Positions 33,598 through 41,714 of a stretch of DNA of 64,000 bases are shown piece after piece (position 1 is the stretch's first letter; every line of letters starts with the position of its first letter). A program made the translations under genes and the position numbers. The notes beneath the pieces are model-generated. The model searched no databases. It saw only the letters and a program-made list of their open reading frames with translations, and had not been told where the DNA came from. Where the stretch lies: positions 1 to 64,000 of the forward strand of contig NZ_KQ954264.1 in the NCBI RefSeq assembly GCF_001519065.1, given 5' to 3'. The stretch comes from Novosphingobium sp. FSW06-99 (GTDB lineage Bacteria > Pseudomonadota > Alphaproteobacteria > Sphingomonadales > Sphingomonadaceae).

Positions 33598-36381
33598 CTA
33601 CCCGTGCGCGCCGAAATAATTGGCGATGGCCACCGCGATGCGCAGATTGAGCGCATGCGCTCGCTCGATCGGGTCGATGAAGCGGGTGCGGATCGCGCTG
33701 TAGTCTTCGGCTTCGTCGTCGGGATAGTCGGTCGGCTCGGTCAGCACGAAATCACCGATGCCCGGTTCGATCACCGGATAGGCCCGCCGCAATTGCGCCA
33801 GTGCCTCGTCCACGCGCAGCGACAGCACCATTTCCAGCACGTCTTCGCGGCTGATGTCGTTGGCGCGCGAAAACTGCGGCACTTGCACCGCGCGCAGGAA
33901 CATATGCATCAGCAGCGTCAGGCGCACCGCCTGCAACAGCCCGATCGTGCGCCGCGCATCGTCGCTGGCCGGATCGCGCCCGGCCGGTGCCCCCGGCACC
34001 AGCGACAACAGCCGGTGCAGCTTCATCCAGTCAACACGCAGGCGTGACACCATGCGCCGGAACACGCCCGCGCGGTCATCCTTGGTCAGGTAATCGGCCA
34101 GCGCCAGACAGCCGTTTTCCAGGCCGGTTTCGGTGCCGCGATAGGGACGGCTGGCCCAATAGGCCGAATTGAACAGTTCGCCGAACGCGCCGACCGTCTT
34201 GATCGAGGCAAGTCCGTTGGCCGATCGCAACAGGCGCACCAACTGGTTGCCCCGGTCCGACGCGCCGAGCAGTTCGGCAATCGATTCGATTTCCTCGCCC
34301 GCCGCCGTGCCCGCCCCGGCGATCACGTTCACCGCATAGCCGATCTGTTGCAGGATGGCGTTGTGCGGGATCGCGCGGATCTGCCGCAGGCTCATCGTGC
34401 GGTCGGCCTGGATATCCGACTGGCGACGCGACACGCGGCTGCCGGTCACTTTCAGCATGCCCAGGCCAAAGGCAGTCACCGCGCGCGAATAGGTCGTGCT
34501 GCCCAGGAAATCGCGCTGAACGCGGCGGATCGAGCGATAGAAATCGAGACTGAGATCGGTGCGGTCGTAAAACGGATCGCGCCCATATTCGCCGGTCAGC
34601 GCGGTCTGTGCCTCGGCCACGCGGGTCAGCGTGGCCAGCGCCAGATCGGGATTGCGGAAAAACAGATAACCGTCGCCACCCTGAAAGCTGACTTCGGGTT
34701 CCAGTACGATGCCGGTCTTGGCAAACCGGCTGCGCGCCCAGCGACTGAGCGGCCAGGACAACCGGTCGACCATGCCCGAGGGATGCGCACCGCGCCCCAT
34801 GCTTTCGCCATGGGTGTTGAAGATCAGCGCGGACACCCCGGTCATGTCGTGTGCACGCATCGCTTCGGCCAGCCGGCCCTGCAACCGCTCGATCGCCAGC
34901 GCCGCCGGGATCTGGCCGAGGAAGCGCCCGGCATCGGAAAAGCCGGTCTGGATCGCCACCCGGCCACGCGCCCGCGCATAGTCGCGATAGGCGGGTTCGG
35001 CCAGCAAGGCGTCGAGAAAGCGCCCGCCATGTTCCAGCGCGGTTTCGGTTTCGAACAAAGGCGAGACATCGACTTTGTCCTCGATCCCGAACAACCGCGC
35101 GAAATAGAGCGCGGCCAGCACGGTCTGCGGCTGTTCGCATTCGGCGATCAGCATGCGGATCGGCGTATCCGCATCGATATGGTGCAGGATCTGCGCCATG
35201 ACGAGAAACTGGCGCATCGCGGTCGAGGTTTCGATTGCCAGCGCGGCGAAATTGACGCGCAGCGGCTTGGCCGCCGCCAGCACTTCGCGCAATCGCGACA
35301 ATGCGCCCCGGCTGCCCAGATCCAGCGTGCCATCGGGATCGATGCGACGGCGCAAGGCATTGTGCAATTGCGACGAATTGACGCGGAAGTGAATCCACCC
35401 CAGCCCCAGACCATCGGCGCGCATCGCCGCCGCCAGCGCGGCATAAGCCACCGCGCTGTCATCCTTTGCGGTGCGGGCATCGGCATCGAGTGCGGCGATG
35501 ATCGGCGTCAGCGACAGCAGGCGCGCCGGATTGTCGGCGGTCATGCGGTTGGCGACATCGGCCAGCACGGCGGGATCGGTCAGCGGCTGGGCAAACAGCT
35601 CTGCCATTTCCGCCGCCTGGTCACGCCCGGCAACCAGCCGGGGCAACAGCGCGTGATCGCCATCGATCGCCGCCAGCGTCGCCACATAGCTCGACAGGCG
35701 GCGCGCCTTCTCGCGCAGCCGGAACAGGATCGAGGTGGACCAGCCGATATCGGTGCGCCCATCCATGTCATAGCCGACCCAGGTGGCAAAGCGGAACGGC
35801 AACGGCCGGAAATCGAGCCACCGCCCGGGCCAGCGCGCGCGCGCATGGGCCAGCAGGCGGGTATTGATCCGGTCGCGCGCAGTGGCGGCGCGCTCGATCG
35901 CGGCCAGCGCTTCGGCGTGTTCGAATTCCAGCGTGATGGCCGGGCCCGGCCCCGGCACCGCACAGACCGTGGCGGCACGCGGATCGTCGGCCAGCGCGGC
36001 CGTGGCCACCGCATCGGCATCACCGGGGGTCAGCAGAAACGTCGGATGCGCGGTAAACACCGCATGCAGCAAGGGCCGTTCCCAGCGGCGGCGGAATTCG
36101 GAAAAGCCGTCTTCTTCGTGCAGCAGCCCGACAATGCGGTCGAGATTGGCGTCGGGCTCGGTCGGCGCGACCAGCGCGCGCAGCCGCGCGGCGCGGGTTT
36201 GCAAGGCCTCGCATTCCAGCTCTGCCACCAGCGCCTCGATCGCATCGAGCCCGATCGTGCCGGCCTCCAACTGGCGCGACAGATCGTGGCTGAGCTGAAA
36301 CACCGGGTTGAACAGCGGCGTTTCGGTGGTGCGCTCGTGCAAGTCCCGCAACCTGCTGCGCAAAGTATCGACGGTGGTCAT
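33598..36381 (-). CDS. ppc: Phosphoenolpyruvate carboxylase-like protein
   Basis: A 927-residue protein collinear with PEP carboxylase, which adds bicarbonate to PEP to give oxaloacetate. The opening AHPT (111-114) lacks the usual following Glu (AHPTF). The lysine motif normally GYSDSGKDAG reads GFSDAGRFLG (480-489). The mobile loop normally GRGGT-GRGG reads HGESMGRGAH (from H524). These changes recur, as far as I recall, in a PEPC-like branch of alphaproteobacteria, so activity should not be assumed. The start at 36381 fits the family N-terminus; an ATG at 36426, directly abutting the eda stop (TAAATG), would add 15 residues. It is in one operon with eda. Confidence 0.82.
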   Translation of the reverse strand: MTTVDTLRSRLRDLHERTTETPLFNPVFQLSHDLSRQLEAGTIGLDAIEALVAELECEALQTRAARLRALVAPTEPDANLDRIVGLLHEEDGFSEFRRRWERPLLHAVFTAHPTFLLTPGDADAVATAALADDPRAATVCAVPGPGPAITLEFEHAEALAAIERAATARDRINTRLLAHARARWPGRWLDFRPLPFRFATWVGYDMDGRTDIGWSTSILFRLREKARRLSSYVATLAAIDGDHALLPRLVAGRDQAAEMAELFAQPLTDPAVLADVANRMTADNPARLLSLTPIIAALDADARTAKDDSAVAYAALAAAMRADGLGLGWIHFRVNSSQLHNALRRRIDPDGTLDLGSRGALSRLREVLAAAKPLRVNFAALAIETSTAMRQFLVMAQILHHIDADTPIRMLIAECEQPQTVLAALYFARLFGIEDKVDVSPLFETETALEHGGRFLDALLAEPAYRDYARARGRVAIQTGFSDAGRFLGQIPAALAIERLQGRLAEAMRAHDMTGVSALIFNTHGESMGRGAHPSGMVDRLSWPLSRWARSRFAKTGIVLEPEVSFQGGDGYLFFRNPDLALATLTRVAEAQTALTGEYGRDPFYDRTDLSLDFYRSIRRVQRDFLGSTTYSRAVTAFGLGMLKVTGSRVSRRQSDIQADRTMSLRQIRAIPHNAILQQIGYAVNVIAGAGTAAGEEIESIAELLGASDRGNQLVRLLRSANGLASIKTVGAFGELFNSAYWASRPYRGTETGLENGCLALADYLTKDDRAGVFRRMVSRLRVDWMKLHRLLSLVPGAPAGRDPASDDARRTIGLLQAVRLTLLMHMFLRAVQVPQFSRANDISREDVLEMVLSLRVDEALAQLRRAYPVIEPGIGDFVLTEPTDYPDDEAEDYSAIRTRFIDPIERAHALNLRIAVAIANYFGAHG

Positions 36382-36426
36382 CGTCCGTGTCTTTCCTCTG
36401 GGTCGGCGCGGTGCGGGACTGGTCAT

Positions 36427-37041
36427 TTATGGTCGCAGAGCGGTTGCCGCGCGCGCCGCCGCCTCGATCGCGGCTTCGTCGGGTGTGCCCTTGCCCACCA
36501 GCCAACTGCCGCCGACGCACAGCACCGGGTCGAACGCCAGCCATTCGGGGGCATTTTGCAGGTTGATCCCGCCGGTCGGACAGAATTTCGCCTGATAGAA
36601 CGGGGCCGCCAGCGCCTTGAGCGCGGGCAGCCCGCCCGACGTCGCCGCCGGGAAGAACTTGAAGTGCGTCAGCCCGAGATCGAGCCCGGTCATGATATCG
36701 GCGGCATTGGCGGTGCCGGGCAGGAACGGAATGCCCGCATCGATCGCCGCTTCGCCCAGCCGCCGGGTCAACCCGGGCGACACGATGAATTCCGCGCCCG
36801 CGTCGATCGCCAATTTCAGGTCATCGGGATTGGTCACCGTGCCGGCACCGACAATCGCGCCATCAACCCCGCGCATGGCACGGATCGCGTCGAGCGCGGC
36901 GGGCGTGCGCAAAGTCACTTCGAGCACGCGCAGCCCCCCCGCGACGAGCGCGCGCGCCACGGGCACCGCGTGCGCGGCGTCCTCGATCACCAGGACCGGA
37001 ATGACCGGTGCGGTGCGCATGATGGTTTCAATCGGCTTCAT
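36427..37041 (-). CDS. eda: 2-keto-3-deoxy-6-phosphogluconate aldolase
   Basis: A 204-residue KDPG/KHG aldolase of the Entner-Doudoroff pathway, splitting KDPG into pyruvate and glyceraldehyde-3-phosphate. The catalytic region includes [37 protein letters not shown], and the Schiff-base lysine in [23 protein letters not shown] and CVGGSWLV close the barrel. Sphingomonads rely on this pathway for glucose. It stands upstream of and abuts the PEPC-like gene, so the two are likely co-transcribed, linking pyruvate formation with an anaplerotic or related step. Confidence 0.95.
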   Translation of the reverse strand: MKPIETIMRTAPVIPVLVIEDAAHAVPVARALVAGGLRVLEVTLRTPAALDAIRAMRGVDGAIVGAGTVTNPDDLKLAIDAGAEFIVSPGLTRRLGEAAIDAGIPFLPGTANAADIMTGLDLGLTHFKFFPAATSGGLPALKALAAPFYQAKFCPTGGINLQNAPEWLAFDPVLCVGGSWLVGKGTPDEAAIEAAARAATALRP

Positions 37042-37157
37042 GGCAAGGTCTCGCGTATCTATGGACGCGCGAACCTAGCCCGCAACCCTTTCTTGTGCAG
37101 CCGCTAACACGACTGCCGCATACTTATTTCCTGTGGCATGCGCGCATCAGAGTCTGA

Positions 37158-37344
37158 TTCAAAATTCGCGAGAGAGCGAATTTTGAAGGCCGCACCGGCC
37201 CGCTCCCCGCGACGAAGAGCACGAAAACGTCCGGGGGACGTTTTCGCTGAGGAGCCGACCACCCTACGATAGTACCCTATGGGTGGTCGGGTGGGGGAGC
37301 GGGCCGGTGCGGCCTTCGGAAATTTCGGCAAAGCCGGAATTTCC
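37158..37344. repeat. Composite cruciform repeat (copy C of the REP-type family)
   Basis: Four nested or adjacent palindromes. (1) TTCAAAATTCGC / GCGAATTTTGAA at 37158-37187. (2) A 23-bp perfect long-range stem pairing 37186-37208 with 37294-37316 (core GGCCGCACCGGCCCGCTCCC). (3) Inside it, CGAAAACGTCC / GGACGTTTTCG (37222-37246) and CCGACCACCC / GGGTGGTCGG (37255-37290). (4) GGAAATTTCGGC / GCCGGAATTTCC with one mismatch (37318-37344). It fills most of the 313-bp gap between eda (divergent, start 37041) and the hemN 3' end. It shares an 18-mer with the 5.2 kb repeat and the CCGACCACC hairpin with the 22.7 kb repeat. Confidence 0.8.
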
Positions 37345-37354
37345 GATCCGACTC

Positions 37355-38686
37355 TCACACCGCCGAGCTGAAACGGCGCTCGCCGCTGCGATAGGCATCG
37401 AACACCGCCGCGATCGACCGCGCATAAGGTTCGCTGCCGCGTTCGAGGATCAACCGGTCGGCATCCCACCGGATCAGGCCGCGCGCGGCAAAGGGTGCAA
37501 GCCGGGTCGCGGCGGCCATGGCGAGGTCGGCATCGATATGCGCCGCGCCATGGCACAACAGCGCCTCGATCACCGCCCCCCGACGGCGATCTTCGGCGCT
37601 GCGCCGCACCCCGCGCCGTCCGGCAAGCTGCCCGGCCCCGGTCAGCATGCGGTATCGGCCGGTGTTCTTTTCGTTCTGCACATAGGCGGTGTCGAACTGG
37701 CTGATCGAGGTGGCGCCCAGCCCGATCAGCACAGCCGCCTGATCCTCGGTAAAGCCCTGGAAATTGCGCCGCAGTCTCCCGGCCAGCGTGGCCTGCGCCA
37801 GGCTGTCGCCAGGGCGGGCAAAATGGTCGAAACCGACCGGCTGATACCCCGCATCGACCAGTTGGCGATAACCCAGCGCGGCCATGCGAAACCGCGCCCG
37901 CTGATCGGGCAAGGCCGTCGCATCGATCCGCCGCTGGCGCGGGATCATGTGCGGCACATGGGCATAGCCGAACAGCGCAACGCGGTCGGCACCCAGTGCC
38001 GCGGTTTCATCAAGCGTTTCGGCCAGCACCGCGTCATCCTGAAACGGCAGGCCATACATCAGGTCGAAATTGATCGATTCCACCCCGCTCTGGCGCAGAC
38101 CCGCCACCGCGCGGGCAATATCGTCGCGCGGCTGCACCCGGCCGATGGCGGATTGCACGCGCGGATCGAATGTCTGCACGCCAAGGCTGGCCTTGACGAC
38201 ACCGATGCCGCGAATGGCGGTCAGCCACGCCGGGGTCAGGCTGCGCGGATCGATCTCGATCGAGATGACCGGCCACGGCACGCGGAAATTGACCAGCAGC
38301 GCATCGACCAGCCGCACCATTTCATGCGGCTGGATCGCGTTGGGGCTGCCCCCGCCAAAGGCGATGCGCGACACCCGTACCGAAGGGTGGAGCAAACGCG
38401 CCACCGCAACCATTTCGGCATGGAGCGCATCGAGATAGGCGGCGAGCCGCTCGGCGCGATTGGCCGCCGCCGTGTTGCACCCGCAATACCAGCAGATCTC
38501 CTGACAGAACGGGATATGCACATAGAGCGAGACATCGCCACGCACCGCGGCCAGGGCCTCGCGCTGCACCGTCTCCAGACTTTCATCGCCAAATTCGGCG
38601 GCGGTTGGATAGCTGGTATAGCGGGGCACCGCCTGCGCCAGCAGGTCCGGGTAATAGGTCCAGTCGGCATGGCGCTCAGGCGGCAT
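37355..38686 (-). CDS. hemN: Oxygen-independent coproporphyrinogen III oxidase
   Basis: A 443-residue radical-SAM enzyme that makes protoporphyrinogen IX without oxygen. The Fe-S/SAM motif is C61-x3-C65-x2-C68 followed by G69-C70 (FCQEICWYCGC), with YVHIPF before it. GGGSPNAI, the SIEIDPR segment and HVPHMIPRQRRI are typical of HemN. The ATG at 38686 is preferred because GGAGAGG lies nine bases upstream; ATGs at 38695 and 38692 abut the ribosome-binding site. It overlaps the preceding small gene and is the last gene of the cbb3 oxidase operon, as expected for a low-oxygen regulon under FNR. Confidence 0.95.
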   Translation of the reverse strand: MPPERHADWTYYPDLLAQAVPRYTSYPTAAEFGDESLETVQREALAAVRGDVSLYVHIPFCQEICWYCGCNTAAANRAERLAAYLDALHAEMVAVARLLHPSVRVSRIAFGGGSPNAIQPHEMVRLVDALLVNFRVPWPVISIEIDPRSLTPAWLTAIRGIGVVKASLGVQTFDPRVQSAIGRVQPRDDIARAVAGLRQSGVESINFDLMYGLPFQDDAVLAETLDETAALGADRVALFGYAHVPHMIPRQRRIDATALPDQRARFRMAALGYRQLVDAGYQPVGFDHFARPGDSLAQATLAGRLRRNFQGFTEDQAAVLIGLGATSISQFDTAYVQNEKNTGRYRMLTGAGQLAGRRGVRRSAEDRRRGAVIEALLCHGAAHIDADLAMAAATRLAPFAARGLIRWDADRLILERGSEPYARSIAAVFDAYRSGERRFSSAV

Positions 38687-38939
38687 CGGCATCATCCTCT
38701 CCGTCGCAACAGCTATCGCCGGGCAGCCGCTTGCGCATTGCGCTATGACAAATCTTGCAGCATGGCGCGCCGCCGGGGGCATCATCCTTGCCCGGCAGGC
38801 GGATCGGCACGGCGTGGCCGCCATATTCGCCGCAGATCGGCACCAGCATCCAGCCCGCCCTGGCCGGTGCAGGCGCCGTCATCTGCGCCAGCGCGACCAG
38901 CGCGGGCCCGCCCGCGATCCATGCCCGCGCCAGTGTCAT
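38676..38939 (-). CDS. Small Cys-rich protein between ccoS and hemN
   Basis: An 87-residue protein that I cannot name with certainty. It has an Ala-rich hydrophobic N-terminus (LVALAQMTAPAPARAGW), then MLVPICGEYGGHAVPI, and a cysteine cluster CCKICHSAMRKR with a further CC near the end (GDSCCDGEDD). The pattern of signal-like start, LVPIC and a Cys/His cluster resembles DUF2946-type proteins linked to copper or to cytochrome oxidase genes. It overlaps ccoS by four bases (ATGA) and the hemN start region by 11 bases, so it is translated within the cbb3 operon. A metal-handling role in oxidase maturation is inferred. Confidence 0.7.
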   Translation of the reverse strand: MTLARAWIAGGPALVALAQMTAPAPARAGWMLVPICGEYGGHAVPIRLPGKDDAPGGAPCCKICHSAMRKRLPGDSCCDGEDDADAA

Positions 38940-39088
38940 GGCTGATCCTCGTCTTCCTCGATCAGGATACGCGCCGCCGCGCCATCGAGATCGCTGAATT
39001 GCCCGCGCCGCAGCGCCCAGAAAAACGCGATCAGCCCGATCAGCCCCATGAAGAGCGCAATCGGGATCAGCAGCGCGAGCGAGGTCAT
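38936..39088 (-). CDS. ccoS: cbb3-type oxidase assembly protein CcoS
   Basis: A 50-residue single-pass membrane protein: a hydrophobic helix LLIPIALFMGLIGLIAFFWAL, then RRGQFSDLDGAAARILIEEDE. The F-DL-GAA-RIL-DE tail is the hallmark of CcoS. CcoS is needed to insert cofactors (heme and copper) into the cbb3 oxidase. It overlaps the upstream ccoI gene and the downstream small gene by four bases each. Confidence 0.95.
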   Translation of the reverse strand: MTSLALLIPIALFMGLIGLIAFFWALRRGQFSDLDGAAARILIEEDEDQP

Positions 39089-41223
39089 CGCGGCACCCGC
39101 GCCAGCCGCAGCGAATTGGCGATCACCACCAGCGACGACAGGCTCATCGCCACCGCCGCCACCAGCGGTGTGACCAGCCCCGCCATCGCCAACGGCACCG
39201 CCAGCAGGTTGTAGCCGATCGCCAGCGCAAAATTCTGCCGCACCACGCGCATCGTGGCCCGCGCGACCGACACCGCGCGCGGCAGCGCCAGCAGCGAATC
39301 CCCGGTGAACACCAGATCGGCGGCCTGCCGCCCGACATCGCTCGCTGTGCCCGGCGCAATCGAGGCATCGGCGGCGGCCAGCGCGGGGCCATCGTTCAGC
39401 CCGTCCCCAACCATCAGCACGCGGGCCCCGGCGGCTTGCAGATCGGCAATCGCCGCCTGCTTTTCCGCCGGGCTGGCGGTGGCGCGCGCAGGCAGGCCGG
39501 TTATGCGCGCGGCCTCTGCCACAGCCGCCCGATTGTCCCCCGACAGGATCGCGCAAGGCACACCCAGCGCCGCCAGCCGCGCCAGCGCCTCGGCCCAATC
39601 GGGGCGCAAGGCGTCGGCAAAGCGGATAATCCGCACTGGCTGGCCAGTGATCGACAGCGCGGCAGCCATGCCTTCGGCACCTGCCGGACGCCCCAGCGAC
39701 ACCGCCAGCGCGCCATGGCGCGCCTCGACCCCGCGCCCGGCGATCTCGGCCACATCAGTCAGATCGACGGTGCGCACACCGCGCGCCGCCAGCGCCCGCG
39801 TCAGGGCGAGCGACAGCGGATGCCGGCTGTGGCTGGCCAGCGACAGCGCAATCGCCGCGTCGGTCCCATCGAGCGCCGCCAGGCAGGCCGCGTCGGGCAC
39901 CGGACACCCATGGGTCAGCGTACCGGTTTTGTCGATCAGCGCGTGATCGACCCCGGCCAGCCGTTCGAGCGCCGCCCCGTCCTTGACCAGCACCCCGCGC
40001 CGCAGCAACGCGCCCGCCGCCACCACTTGCGCCACCGGCACCGCCAGCCCCAGCGCGCAAGGACAGGTGATGATCAGCACCGCAATCGCGACCACCAGCG
40101 CGTGATAGAGCTCCGCCCCCGCGATCAGCCAGCCGACAAAGGCCAGCAGCGCCAGACTGTGCACCGCCGGGGCATAGAGCCGCGCCGCGCGGTCGGCGAT
40201 CCGCACATAGCGCGATCGCCCCTGCCCCGCGCTGGCCATCAGCCGGGCGATTTCGGCCAGCGAGGTGTCCTCGCCGCTGGCGCCCACGCGCACATCGACC
40301 GGATTGTCCAGATTGAGCGTGCCTGCCAGCACCGTATCCCCGGTATCGGCCCGCACCGCCGCGCTTTCGCCGGTCAGCAGCGACTGGTCGAACCGGCTGG
40401 CGCCGCGCGCGATCGCGCCGTCGGCGGCCAGCCGTTCGCCCGCCGCCACGCGCATCACCATGCCGGGCACCAGATCGGTCGCCGGCAACCACGCAGGCGT
40501 GCCATCGGCGGCCACCACCGTGGCCCCGGCCGGCGCCTGGCGCAGCAGGGCATCGACCCCGGCCCGCGCACGATCGCGCATCATCGCATCGAGCGCGCGG
40601 CCCGCCAGCAGGAACAGCAACAGCATCAGCGTGCCGTCAAACCAGGCCTCCTTGCCGCCGGTCATCGTTTCATAGCACGACAGCCCGGTCGCCAGCAGCA
40701 CGCCGATCGAGATCGGCACGTCCATATTGGTCGCCCCGTGCCGCAGTGCGCCCCACGCCGAGGCAAAGAACGGGCGCCCGGCATAGGCCACCGCCGGCAC
40801 CGCGATTACCGCCGACAGCCAGTGAAACAGCACGCGCGTGGCCCCATCGGCCCCCGACCACACCGACACCGACAACAACATGACATTCATGCAGGCAAAC
40901 GCTGCCACCGCCAGCGGGGCCATCAGCGGGCGCACCGCCGACACCGGCTCGGCCCGGTCAAGCCGGGGCTGTGCCTCGAACCCCGCCTGCGCCAGACTGG
41001 CCACCAGATCGGGCACCGCGACGGTATCGTGATGATCGACCGCCACCTGCCGCGCGGTCAGATTGACGCGCGCGGTGGCAACCCCTTCGATCCGCCCCAG
41101 CGTGCGTTCGACTTTGGCCATGCACCCGGCGCAATGCATGCCGGGCACCGACAGCACGGTGTGCACAGTCTCGCCCGCGATCGTGTGCCCCGCATCGGTG
41201 CCGGGCACGGCCAGGCTGGTCAC
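39085..41223 (-). CDS. ccoI: Cu+-exporting P1B-type ATPase CcoI/FixI
   Basis: A 712-residue heavy-metal P-type ATPase that supplies copper for cbb3 oxidase assembly. The N-terminal HMA domain has CAGC (C31, C34). The membrane metal site CPC is at 387-389. The phosphorylation motif DKTGTLTHG begins at D431. GDGLNDGPAL is the hinge near the C-terminus. HP-type motif SRHPLSLAL is present. It lies between ccoH and ccoS with ATGA overlaps on both sides, the standard fixGHIS order. Confidence 0.95.
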   Translation of the reverse strand: MTSLAVPGTDAGHTIAGETVHTVLSVPGMHCAGCMAKVERTLGRIEGVATARVNLTARQVAVDHHDTVAVPDLVASLAQAGFEAQPRLDRAEPVSAVRPLMAPLAVAAFACMNVMLLSVSVWSGADGATRVLFHWLSAVIAVPAVAYAGRPFFASAWGALRHGATNMDVPISIGVLLATGLSCYETMTGGKEAWFDGTLMLLLFLLAGRALDAMMRDRARAGVDALLRQAPAGATVVAADGTPAWLPATDLVPGMVMRVAAGERLAADGAIARGASRFDQSLLTGESAAVRADTGDTVLAGTLNLDNPVDVRVGASGEDTSLAEIARLMASAGQGRSRYVRIADRAARLYAPAVHSLALLAFVGWLIAGAELYHALVVAIAVLIITCPCALGLAVPVAQVVAAGALLRRGVLVKDGAALERLAGVDHALIDKTGTLTHGCPVPDAACLAALDGTDAAIALSLASHSRHPLSLALTRALAARGVRTVDLTDVAEIAGRGVEARHGALAVSLGRPAGAEGMAAALSITGQPVRIIRFADALRPDWAEALARLAALGVPCAILSGDNRAAVAEAARITGLPARATASPAEKQAAIADLQAAGARVLMVGDGLNDGPALAAADASIAPGTASDVGRQAADLVFTGDSLLALPRAVSVARATMRVVRQNFALAIGYNLLAVPLAMAGLVTPLVAAVAMSLSSLVVIANSLRLARVPR

Positions 41224-41714
41224 GGACGCGCTCCGCTGGTCACTTCGGCAACATGGTGCCAGGAATGCCCGGCGGCCTGCACGGCCAGGTGGATACGCCA
41301 GCGTCCGGCAGGCAGCGTGGCCGTATAAGTACCGGGGGCGGTCTCGACGAAGTCCAGGCCGAGATCGGTCGTCGCGCCCAGCGGATGCGTGGCATCGCCG
41401 CTGAGCCGCGCACCGCGCAAGGGCCGTGCCTGACGATCGACCAGCGTGACCGACAGCCGGTCGCCCGCCGTGCCGAACCCGGCGGTCCAGCCCAGCGCGC
41501 GTTCGGCCCGCGCCTGATCGATCCAGCCATTGTAGCGCTGGCTGGCGTCATAGGAATTTTCCACCACTTCGCCGCTGAACGTCGACAGCGCCAGCCGCGC
41601 CATGGCGACATTGATGACCAGCACCACGCCAAACCCGGCAGTCAGGATCGCCAGCATGTGCCAGCCGGTGAACGGGCGCCACAACCGGTGTGGAACGATA
41701 GCTTGGCGGGTCAT
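41220..41714 (-). CDS. ccoH: FixH/CcoH family assembly protein
   Basis: A 164-residue protein with an N-terminal membrane helix (MLAILTAGFGVVLVINVAMA), then VENSYDASQRYNGWIDQARAE and a periplasmic beta domain ending PAGRWRIHLAVQAAGHSWHH. This is the FixH pattern (VENSYxxGQxFN followed by a small periplasmic domain). FixH helps assemble the cbb3 oxidase. It overlaps ccoG and ccoI by four bases. Confidence 0.93.
   Translation of the reverse strand: MTRQAIVPHRLWRPFTGWHMLAILTAGFGVVLVINVAMARLALSTFSGEVVENSYDASQRYNGWIDQARAERALGWTAGFGTAGDRLSVTLVDRQARPLRGARLSGDATHPLGATTDLGLDFVETAPGTYTATLPAGRWRIHLAVQAAGHSWHHVAEVTSGARP

Noticed and set aside
34348-37107. Plus-strand frame of 919 codons opposite the PEPC-like gene and eda
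   Set aside because: Arg/Gln/His-rich antisense translation without any recognisable domain.
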